Below, piece by piece: positions 6,680 through 13,182 of a DNA stretch of 16,954 nucleotides. How positions within the stretch are numbered: the first letter of the stretch is position 1; every line of letters begins with the position of its first letter. Both the position numbers and the translations under genes were made by a program. The stretch lies in contig JAEZDR010000181.1 of NCBI GenBank assembly GCA_023433265.1, forward strand, positions 1 to 16,954, given 5' to 3'. The notes under the pieces were generated by a model. The model was not told where the DNA came from and searched no databases. It worked only from the letters and a program-made list of their open reading frames with translations. This DNA comes from Bacteroidota bacterium. Lineage in GTDB: Bacteria > Bacteroidota > Bacteroidia > Chitinophagales > Chitinophagaceae.

Positions 6680-7441
6680 TTAAATCTCTTTGGATGCGTC
6701 CTGGCCAGATGAAGGAAGTTGCTCCAGGTATTGTTCCAGTTCTTCTTCGGCCGCATTGTCAATAGCGCTCTTCAGGTTGATATCCTCAACCGGAACAGTG
6801 TAGCTTACATCGTATAAGGCGGGAGAGGCAGCAAGAAAATACTCAATCTCGTTTTCAGGCAGCTTTTCCATTTCTGAAGCAATGTTCAGTCTCCTTAGTT
6901 CCTCCACATCGATTCTTTGTACAGCAGCCACATCGCCACCCACCCCTTGTTTGCCCACAAGTAAATATGCGCTGAAGGCTACGATAGCAAAAACAGCAGC
7001 AGCCATTGCATACCTTGTGGATCGCCTGAAAGAGTGAACCGGTTTTTGAAGTACAGGTTGCGAGACATGGGTATTTTGCTGGTGCTTTCCGGCTACCAAA
7101 CTTTCAAAATAACCTTCCGGGACGCTATAAACGTTTTCCTTCTGTATTGTACTTAGAAAGGGAGACAATTGCTTTAACTCCTCAGTTACCGAAATAGCAC
7201 TATCCGCTTTTATTCTTTGGATCACCTGTTGAGGCAGGTCCTGAAAATACGTCTCGGGGATGCTGTAATGATTAACAGGAGATGGAAGATTAATGGTTGT
7301 TTCCGTAACGAGAGCAAGGACGTTCGCGGTGAGGCTATCGAAATAACTATCCGGAACCTTAAAGGTGTTTTTTGACTCAATGGCTGCAACGGCCGGGCTT
7401 ATTTCCTGCAACTCTGTTAATATTTCAAGCTTCGTTTCCAT
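6680..7441 (-). CDS. Anti-sigma-like single-pass membrane protein with internal repeats
   Basis: The 253-residue protein lies 35 bases after the ECF sigma gene. It has a cytoplasmic N-terminal part (1-140), one membrane helix (about 143-162, RYAMAAAVFAIVAFSAYLL) and an acidic outer part of about 90 residues. This topology and placement fit an anti-sigma factor, though no ASD/zinc HxxxCxxC motif is present, so the assignment is from context. The N-terminal part contains three copies of a V/IP-x-x-YF-x-x-L motif at 29-37, 61-69 and 107-115. The first and third copies belong to a longer 28-residue repeat (10-37 and 88-115, both with S-P six residues into the repeat and K-x-N before the VP). The frame opens with GTG at 7444 directly followed by ATG at 7441; the ATG is chosen. 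Confidence 0.75.
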   Translation of the reverse strand: METKLEILTELQEISPAVAAIESKNTFKVPDSYFDSLTANVLALVTETTINLPSPVNHYSIPETYFQDLPQQVIQRIKADSAISVTEELKQLSPFLSTIQKENVYSVPEGYFESLVAGKHQQNTHVSQPVLQKPVHSFRRSTRYAMAAAVFAIVAFSAYLLVGKQGVGGDVAAVQRIDVEELRRLNIASEMEKLPENEIEYFLAASPALYDVSYTVPVEDINLKSAIDNAAEEELEQYLEQLPSSGQDASKEI

Positions 7442-7476
7442 CACACGTCATTCTGACTGGTTTAGACAGAGAGAGT

Positions 7477-8022
7477 TTAATGATTTCGTAAATAATCCTC
7501 AATTTTTTTGACAGCATGGTGATAGCTGGCTTTTAGCGCCCCTTCACTCGTATCCAAAACCCGGCTCATTTCCTCGTAAGGCATTTCGTCGTAGTACCGC
7601 AAATTAAAAACAAGGCGCTGTTTTTCGGGGAGTTGTTGAATGGCTAACTGAAGTTTCCACTCAAGTTTCTTTGGATCGAAGTGATTGTCGGCCAATATTT
7701 TATTAGAAAGATTACTTTCTACCTCCTCGTAGCTAACCGCGCCACGCCGCTTCTGCTGCTCCAGGAATGTAAGGCTTTCATTAGTGGCAATCCGGTACAA
7801 CCAGGTGTAGAGCTGACTGTCTTCGCGAAAGTTTTCCAAAGCTCTCCATACTTTAATGAAAACGTTTTGAATAACGTCGTTAGCATCGTCATGGTCAACC
7901 ACCATGCGGCGAACGTGCCAATAAAGCTTCTCCTGGTATTTCTTCATGAGAGCCGTAAAAGCCTTCTCCCTGGTTTCGGGCTGCCTGAACTGGTGAAGTA
8001 ATTCCTTATCATCCGGTTGCAT
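7477..8022 (-). CDS. ECF-type RNA polymerase sigma factor
   Basis: The 181-residue protein has the two domains of group 4 (ECF) sigma factors. Region 2 runs from about 20 to 92, with the -10-binding DDANDVIQNVFIKVWRALENF (45-65) and the core YTWLYRIATNESL (72-84). Region 4 runs from about 122 to 178, with LPEKQRLVFNLRYYDEMPYEEMSRVL (131-156) and the recognition helix SEGALKASYHHAVKKI. The open frame extends upstream to 8346, but that addition has no family likeness, overlaps the 64-aa gene and reads as low-quality protein, so the ATG at 8022 is used. It directs RNA polymerase to a small regulon, presumably including its own unit. The next two genes are the anti-sigma-like membrane protein and the Spy-like periplasmic protein, so envelope stress is the likely signal. 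Confidence 0.93.
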   Translation of the reverse strand: MQPDDKELLHQFRQPETREKAFTALMKKYQEKLYWHVRRMVVDHDDANDVIQNVFIKVWRALENFREDSQLYTWLYRIATNESLTFLEQQKRRGAVSYEEVESNLSNKILADNHFDPKKLEWKLQLAIQQLPEKQRLVFNLRYYDEMPYEEMSRVLDTSEGALKASYHHAVKKIEDYLRNH

Positions 8023-8224
8023 GTACGAGCTAATTGAAACGTAAATATATATTATACAAAACGAAATGGTTGTGTAGGGACTGCGTTTCACTCCATGAAG
8101 AAATGAATCTAGCCGTAAACGGGCGCCCGAATTAAAGAAAACAGGAGTTGAAAGATATACAAAGCTGGCTTTGGCAACATGGAAAGCCGGGCGAAATAGC
8201 GCTAATGTTGTGTAGCCGGTAACA

Positions 8225-8419
8225 TCAATAGGACCTATCCCTCGTATGCCTGATGAGGCTAATACCGGAGGCGAAGAAGATGGCCCCGAGGATACCAAAC
8301 ACAATAATTGCTTTGATATTGCGGGTACCAGCGCCTGCATACACAAAATACCATGCGGCTGCTATCAGGCCGGCAATTCCAAGAATAGTGAGAGTAATTC
8401 CAAATACCTTCTTTTCCAT
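8225..8419 (-). CDS. Small two-helix membrane protein (64 aa)
   Basis: The 64-residue protein has two clear membrane helices, about 6-26 (FGITLTILGIAGLIAAAWYF) and 37-55 (AIIVFGILGAIFFASGISL), joined by a short Gly/Asn-rich loop and ending in a charged RHTRDRSY tail. I recall similar small proteins (MEKKVFG start, GILGAIFF second helix) as common in Chitinophagaceae genomes with no known function. It lies 202 bases upstream of the sigma gene on the same strand, in its own leader, and is divergent from the ABC transporter gene. The upstream extension of the sigma frame overlaps it and is rejected partly for this reason. The gene is probably real; its role is unknown. Confidence 0.72.
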   Translation of the reverse strand: MEKKVFGITLTILGIAGLIAAAWYFVYAGAGTRNIKAIIVFGILGAIFFASGISLIRHTRDRSY

Positions 8420-8576
8420 CGAATTGATTTGATAGGCTTATAAATCAAACTATATGCCCTGTTTAAACTTACTTAGAGGCACCGAAGCAATCTTTATACA
8501 ACATTGTAACTACTTCGTTAAAGAGCTTTTCTATTAAATCAACTCCCCTGTTATTTGCCCTAACATTCTTTGATTC

Positions 8577-10247
8577 ATGGCAAAAAACCTGCCCTCTGCC
8601 GATTATAGGCGCAGTGTGGTAAAACTATTTGAGCTGTTGCAACAAGACAAGCACAGGCTTTATGCTATATATGGTTTTGCCATTTTTGGCGGGCTGGTTC
8701 AGCTTTCCCTTCCTTTAGGCATACAAACCATTATTAGCCTCGTTCAAGGCGGGAAAGTAACTACAAGCATTATTCTGTTGATTGCGTTTGTTGTTGCAGG
8801 CGTATTCCTCAACGGACTCTTCCAGGTGAGGCAATTAGAACTTATTGAGACAATTAAGCAAAGGCTGTTTGCCACGTATGCCTTTGAGTTTGCAGATAAA
8901 CTCCTGCACATCAACCTCGCCAAATACAATGACTACTACCTACCCGAAACGGTGAACCGATTCTTTGATACCCAGACATTGCAAAAAGGTCTTGCAAGTG
9001 TTTTGAAGGACATTCCTTCCGCTTCCATTCAAATACTGTTTGGCCTCATACTTCTTTCGTTTTACCATAGCGTTTTTATTGTGTTCGGTATTTTGATTTT
9101 CCTCATTCTATTCCTCATCCTTAAAATCACATCTCCGCGGGGCATGGCAAGCAGCATTGCGGCAAGTGATTATAAATACAAAGTTGCCGGTTGGCTGGAG
9201 GAGCTTGCGCGTACCATTCGCAGTTTCAAACACTCGAGGAATGAAGCCCTGCACCTCTCCAAAACCAATCAATTAGTAGAAGGCTTTCTTGAGCGCCGCA
9301 CCGCCCACTTCCGGATTTTAAAAATGCAGTATTGGAGTCTTATTGCTTTCAAACTTGCCATCACTCTTACGATGCTTGCTGTGGGTGTAGTTCTGCTTAC
9401 CAGCCAACAACTTACTATCGGGCAGTTTGTTGCAGCTGAAATCGTGATTCTTATGGTGATGACGTCGGTAGAGAAGTTCATAGTGGACCTGGACAAGGTT
9501 TACGACATCCTCACTGCGATTGATAAGCTAGGAAAGATTTCATTCAGCGATGAAGAAGAGGAAGGCAGCACTGTTCTACAACCTACCCAAGAGGGCCTCA
9601 GTATATCTGTGCAGGATGTTGGATTTAGTTATGCAGACGGTAAACAAGTTCTCAGCAACATTGACCTGCAGTTGCAGCCGGGAGAAAGGCTGTTAGTAAA
9701 AGGTAAATCAGGATCTGGCAAATCAACTTTGTTGAGGTTACTCAACGGTTCATACAGGAACTTTTCGGGTCGCATACTGGTAAACCACCTCCCTATCACT
9801 AGTTACCAGTTAAGCTCGTTGAGAAACGTGACAGGTCTATTACTACACCAGCAGGATATATTTGAAGGCACCATAAAAGAAAACATAACAATGGGGGTAG
9901 ATGTATCGCCACAGGCAATCAATAAAGTGGTGGATTTACTGGAACTATCATCATTCATTAGCCATTCTCCGAAGGGCATTGACACGATGTTATATCCTGC
10001 CGGACAACATTTACCCTCCACTATCATTAAAAAGATTTTAGTTGCCAGGGCTCTTATGCCTCCGCGGAGCTTACTGTTGCTTGAAGAACCGACCTATAAC
10101 CTTGAACCGGCTGTTGCAGCGGCTTTAATGAACTACCTGGAAACGGAGATGCCTAACTGCACCCTTATCATTACCAACTCCGATGACTCACTTAAGCTTT
10201 CGTCTAATTTCAAAATCGTTACTATCACGGATGGCAAAATACAGTAA
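8577..10247 (+). CDS. ABC exporter (membrane domain fused to degenerate ATPase domain)
   Basis: The 556-residue protein is a fused exporter half-transporter: membrane helices at about 28-52, 62-82, 145-186 and 255-295, then an ATPase domain from about 335. There is no N-terminal C39 peptidase domain. In the ATPase domain, Walker A is canonical (GKSGSGKST, 376-384) and the Q-loop region HQQDIFEGTIKENI (424-437) is normal. The signature aligned to LSGGQ reads LPSTI (479-483), Walker B LLLLDE reads LLLLEE (499-504; Glu503 for Asp, catalytic Glu504 kept), the D-loop SALD reads YNLE, and the H-loop histidine is Asn534 in LIITNS. Similar changes, as I recall, occur in other Bacteroidota exporters of this type. 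It is the first gene of an ABC/HlyD/TolC operon, so it probably powers one-step export across both membranes. The substrate is unknown. No clear promoter was found in the 157 bases upstream. Confidence 0.9.
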   Translation: MAKNLPSADYRRSVVKLFELLQQDKHRLYAIYGFAIFGGLVQLSLPLGIQTIISLVQGGKVTTSIILLIAFVVAGVFLNGLFQVRQLELIETIKQRLFATYAFEFADKLLHINLAKYNDYYLPETVNRFFDTQTLQKGLASVLKDIPSASIQILFGLILLSFYHSVFIVFGILIFLILFLILKITSPRGMASSIAASDYKYKVAGWLEELARTIRSFKHSRNEALHLSKTNQLVEGFLERRTAHFRILKMQYWSLIAFKLAITLTMLAVGVVLLTSQQLTIGQFVAAEIVILMVMTSVEKFIVDLDKVYDILTAIDKLGKISFSDEEEEGSTVLQPTQEGLSISVQDVGFSYADGKQVLSNIDLQLQPGERLLVKGKSGSGKSTLLRLLNGSYRNFSGRILVNHLPITSYQLSSLRNVTGLLLHQQDIFEGTIKENITMGVDVSPQAINKVVDLLELSSFISHSPKGIDTMLYPAGQHLPSTIIKKILVARALMPPRSLLLLEEPTYNLEPAVAAALMNYLETEMPNCTLIITNSDDSLKLSSNFKIVTITDGKIQ

Positions 10248-10251
10248 TATA

Positions 10252-11577
10252 ATGAGCCCGGCCGAAAAGCGTTGGCAAACCTACCCGGCTTTTGATTCCA
10301 TCTATCAAATCCATCGCAAAAGCTCTTTACAAAAATGGCTAACCGCATTATTGTTGTTACTCATCATCACCCTTTTTCTGCCATGGACACAAAATATCAG
10401 AGGTACAGGAACTGTAACCACGCTGAAACAAGAACAAAGGCCTCAGCAGTTGCACGCCATTATTCCGGGAAGGATAGAGAAGTGGTATGTAAATGAAGGC
10501 GACTTTGTGCAGGTGGGCGATACGCTGATAAAACTTGCAGAGATAAAAGACGATTATTTTGATCCGGAGCTTCTAACCCGCACACAGGAGCAAATTGCAG
10601 CCAAGGAACAAAGCGCAGCCAGCTACCGCAACAAGGCGGCAACTGCCACGGAGCAGGTGACTGCGCTTGAGCGCGCGCTAAACCTGAAGTTGCTTCAGCT
10701 TGACAATAAGCTTAAGCAGCAGGAACAAAAAGTAGTTAGTGACAGCATGGAAATGTTAGCTGCACGTAACGATATGGCTATAGCGCTCAAACAATACCAA
10801 AGACAAAAAAGCTTATACGATTCAGGGCTTGTTTCACTCACCCAACTGGAGCAACGCAACCAGCTTTTGCAAAATGCAAGAGCTAAGCAAGCGGCTGCAG
10901 AAATAAAGCTAGGCAATGCCAGGCAGGAGCTACTGGTCCTAAAGCTTGAACAATCGGGAACAGTGCAGGAATACAGCGATAAGATTTTGAAAGCAAAAGG
11001 AGAAAGCTATCAAAGCCAAAGCCAGGCTGCCGGAAGCAGCGGAGATGTTGCCAGGCTAAAGAACCAGTACTACAATTACGATTTCAGGAGAAAGCAGTAT
11101 TACATCACAGCACCACAAAGCGGGCAGGTAACAAAAGCGCGAAAAGCTGGCATTGGCGAACTGGTAAAGGAAGGCGAGATGATTGTGGAAGTAGTTCCAG
11201 ATAACCGGGATCATGCAGTAGAGATTTTTGTACGGCCGGTGGATATGCCTTTGGTAAACGAAGGGCAGGATGTGAGGTTGGTATTTGACGGGTTTCCCGC
11301 CATTGTTTTCAGCGGCTGGCCGGAAGCCAGCTATGGAATTTTCGAAGGCAAAGTAGCTGCCGTTGAAACGTCGGTGAGCGATAACGGCATGTTCAGAGTG
11401 CTGGTGGCAGAAAACAAAACAAACAAACCTTGGCCTGCAGCCATCAAGATGGGTACGGGTGCAAGTGCAATTGCCCTGTTGAAAGACGTTCCAATTGGAT
11501 ACGAGCTTTGGCGAAAGATCAACGGCTTCCCACCCGAGTATTATGTAAAAGAACCCAAATCAGCTAAAAGGAAATAG
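10252..11577 (+). CDS. HlyD-family membrane fusion (periplasmic adaptor) protein
   Basis: The product has 441 residues, with a short cytoplasmic N-terminus, one membrane helix (about 29-45, ending FLPW), then a periplasmic adaptor. A lipoyl-like half motif RIEKWYVNEGDFVQVGDTLIKL is followed by a long Gln/Lys/Ala-rich coiled coil from about residue 105 to 270, a second lipoyl half (YYITAPQSGQVTKARKAG...GELVKEGEMIVEVV) and a beta-barrel/membrane-proximal end. This is the HlyD/EmrA pattern that links an inner-membrane ABC pump to a TolC channel. The start is uncertain: the ATG at 10252 leaves 4 bases after the ABC stop and has an AT-rich leader, the ATG at 10231 overlaps the ABC gene by 17 bases, and 10183 is too far upstream. 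Translational coupling with the ABC gene is likely. Confidence 0.9.
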   Translation: MSPAEKRWQTYPAFDSIYQIHRKSSLQKWLTALLLLLIITLFLPWTQNIRGTGTVTTLKQEQRPQQLHAIIPGRIEKWYVNEGDFVQVGDTLIKLAEIKDDYFDPELLTRTQEQIAAKEQSAASYRNKAATATEQVTALERALNLKLLQLDNKLKQQEQKVVSDSMEMLAARNDMAIALKQYQRQKSLYDSGLVSLTQLEQRNQLLQNARAKQAAAEIKLGNARQELLVLKLEQSGTVQEYSDKILKAKGESYQSQSQAAGSSGDVARLKNQYYNYDFRRKQYYITAPQSGQVTKARKAGIGELVKEGEMIVEVVPDNRDHAVEIFVRPVDMPLVNEGQDVRLVFDGFPAIVFSGWPEASYGIFEGKVAAVETSVSDNGMFRVLVAENKTNKPWPAAIKMGTGASAIALLKDVPIGYELWRKINGFPPEYYVKEPKSAKRK

Positions 11578-11578
11578 C

Positions 11579-12961
11579 ATGAAGCGGTTTATCATTTTGC
11601 TTCTATGTTTGGTTGGCTGCCAGTTGCTCGCTCTTGCACAAGAACCCAGGTTACTTACAGCCGAAGAGTTTATTGCTCTTGTACGGCAGCACCATCCGCT
11701 TGCGCACGCAGCAACACTTGAAGTAGAAAAGGCGAAGGCTATGCTAACAGCGGCAAGGGGCGGGTTCGATCCGCTGCTTGCTTACAGCAATGCAACGAAA
11801 GATTTTAAGGGTGTAGATTACTACAACATCAATGAAGGAAGCCTTACCGTGCCTACACCCTTTGCATTGAATGTAAAAGCCGGAATGGAATACAATCAGG
11901 GGTATTACCTCAACCCGCAATTGAGCAGGGGAAGAACTTCGTATGCCGGACTAGAAATACCGCTGGGCAATGGCCTTTTGTTCGACAAACGAAGGGCAGA
12001 GCTGTTGCAGGCACGGATCAATTTACAATGGGCAGAACAGGAAACAAGATCCCGGATGAACAGCTTGCTGCTCGATGCATATTCCAGCTACTTTTCATGG
12101 GCAGCGAGTTACCAGCTAAACGAACTATATGGCAGGTTTATTAACAATAATGAAGAACGTATAAAAATGGTGAGGCTTGCATGGCAGCAGGGAGAAAGGC
12201 CCGCTATTGATACGCTTGAAGCAGTGGTGCAAATGAAAAGTTTCATCCTCTTGAAGAGAGAAGCAGAAGCTGAATTACAAACAGCAAGGTTACAACTCAA
12301 CAGCTTTTTGTGGAACAACCAGGAAGCAATTGCCGATACCATGAACATTGCTCCTGTGCCCCTTAGCAGTCTGTCGGCTGATATAGCTATTGAAGCTCCT
12401 GGTATTGTAGTAAATACAAACCCACTGCTGCAACAAGCAAGGCTTAAATTAGGTAGCCTCGACGTAGAACGAAGACTTAAGTTTCAGTCGCTCCTACCCT
12501 ATCTCAATGTAAAGGCTAACCTACTGAACGAGAATTACCAACCATTCAAAAACATCAACCCAAACTATGCGGCGGGCAATCATAGTTTCGGCATCAACCT
12601 CAGCATTCCCCTGCGCCTGTCTGCGGCAAGGGGCGAGTATCGGCTTGCCCGGCTGAAGATTGAACAGGCAAAGCTTGAGCTTTCCGCCAAAACGATGGAA
12701 CTAAATAACAAAGTGCTTGCACTTACAAACGAAGTAAAGCTACTGGAGCAGCAACTTGCTACAGCCATTGAGATGTATAATGATTACAGCACCTTATTAA
12801 GAGCAGAAGAAATAAGGTTCGCCAATGGAGAGGGCTCACTTTTTATTATCAATAACCGCGAACTGAAGGTGATTGAAGCGCTTCAGAAACTGGTGCAGCT
12901 AAGGTTAAAGTGGCTGAACACTGCAAATAAGATGCAGGGCATTACTGGTGTGCTGCAATAA
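11579..12961 (+). CDS. TolC-family outer membrane channel protein
   Basis: The 460-residue protein has a signal peptide (1-20, ending LALAQ) and the repeated helical architecture of TolC-type outer membrane efflux proteins. Each half has long Ala/Gln/Leu/Glu-rich helices flanking strands (for example LLDAYSSYFSWAASYQLN in the first half and LEQQLATAIEMYNDYSTLLRA in the second). The two halves show the usual duplication, each starting a helix after an AARG turn (TAARGGFDP and SAARGEYRL). It would form the trimeric outer-membrane duct for the ABC/HlyD pair. Its start follows the HlyD stop by one base, with an AGGAAA just upstream, so the three genes form one translationally coupled operon. A hairpin follows the stop. 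Confidence 0.92.
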   Translation: MKRFIILLLCLVGCQLLALAQEPRLLTAEEFIALVRQHHPLAHAATLEVEKAKAMLTAARGGFDPLLAYSNATKDFKGVDYYNINEGSLTVPTPFALNVKAGMEYNQGYYLNPQLSRGRTSYAGLEIPLGNGLLFDKRRAELLQARINLQWAEQETRSRMNSLLLDAYSSYFSWAASYQLNELYGRFINNNEERIKMVRLAWQQGERPAIDTLEAVVQMKSFILLKREAEAELQTARLQLNSFLWNNQEAIADTMNIAPVPLSSLSADIAIEAPGIVVNTNPLLQQARLKLGSLDVERRLKFQSLLPYLNVKANLLNENYQPFKNINPNYAAGNHSFGINLSIPLRLSAARGEYRLARLKIEQAKLELSAKTMELNNKVLALTNEVKLLEQQLATAIEMYNDYSTLLRAEEIRFANGEGSLFIINNRELKVIEALQKLVQLRLKWLNTANKMQGITGVLQ

Positions 12962-12984
12962 AAAAGCAGGCCTCCCGGCCTGCT
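12961..12984. terminator. Hairpin after the TolC-type gene
   Basis: A perfect 8-bp stem (AGCAGGCC / GGCCTGCT, loop TCCC, 12965-12984) lies 3 bases after the TolC stop. On the + strand it is followed by AAATCATCC, not a T run. On the minus strand it is followed by a six-T run, so by sequence it is stronger as a second terminator for the converging gene. It may act on both strands. Confidence 0.7.
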
Positions 12985-13135
12985 AAATCATCCAAACCCA
13001 CTGACCATCCCCATGATAGAAACAAGAGAATCTTACAAAAAACGAGTTGATATACGTTTTCAATCTTTAGATACCGGGAAGAGCTTTTACGTTCGCTCAG
13101 GATTGTTAAAAAGATAAAAAATCCATACCCGAGGT

Positions 13136-13164
13136 AAAAAAAGGCGGGCTTTTTACAGCCCACC
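13136..13164 (-). terminator. Rho-independent terminator of the T9SS cargo gene
   Basis: On the minus strand an 8-bp stem (GGTGGGCT / AGCCCGCC with one G-T wobble, loop GTAAAA) is followed by seven T residues. It begins 18 bases after the stop of the gene ending at 13183. Confidence 0.88.
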
Positions 13165-13182
13165 TGAACACGCACCCCTGAT

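Noticed and set aside
8120..8129. Perfect palindrome CGGGCGCCCG upstream of the sigma gene (compare AAGGCGCCTT at 15126-15135)
   Set aside because: These are short loopless GC palindromes with different flanks and no second copy near, so they give too little support for an operator call.
8023..8346. Upstream extension of the ECF sigma frame (start at 8346)
   Set aside because: The added 108 residues have no sigma likeness, are Ser/Leu/Val-rich filler, and overlap the 64-aa membrane protein in another frame. The sigma family starts at the ATG at 8022.
10183..10251. Earlier starts for the HlyD-type gene (10183 and 10231)
   Set aside because: 10183 would overlap the ABC gene by 65 bases. 10231 is possible, but the ATG at 10252 sits just after the ABC stop with a better leader.
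4417..12635. 13-base string GCGGCAAGGGGCG found at 4417-4429, 11750-11762 and 12623-12635
   Set aside because: The two copies in the TolC-type gene code for AARG turns in its duplicated halves. The third is antisense in the SDR gene. There is no common context, so shared codon choice or chance explains it.
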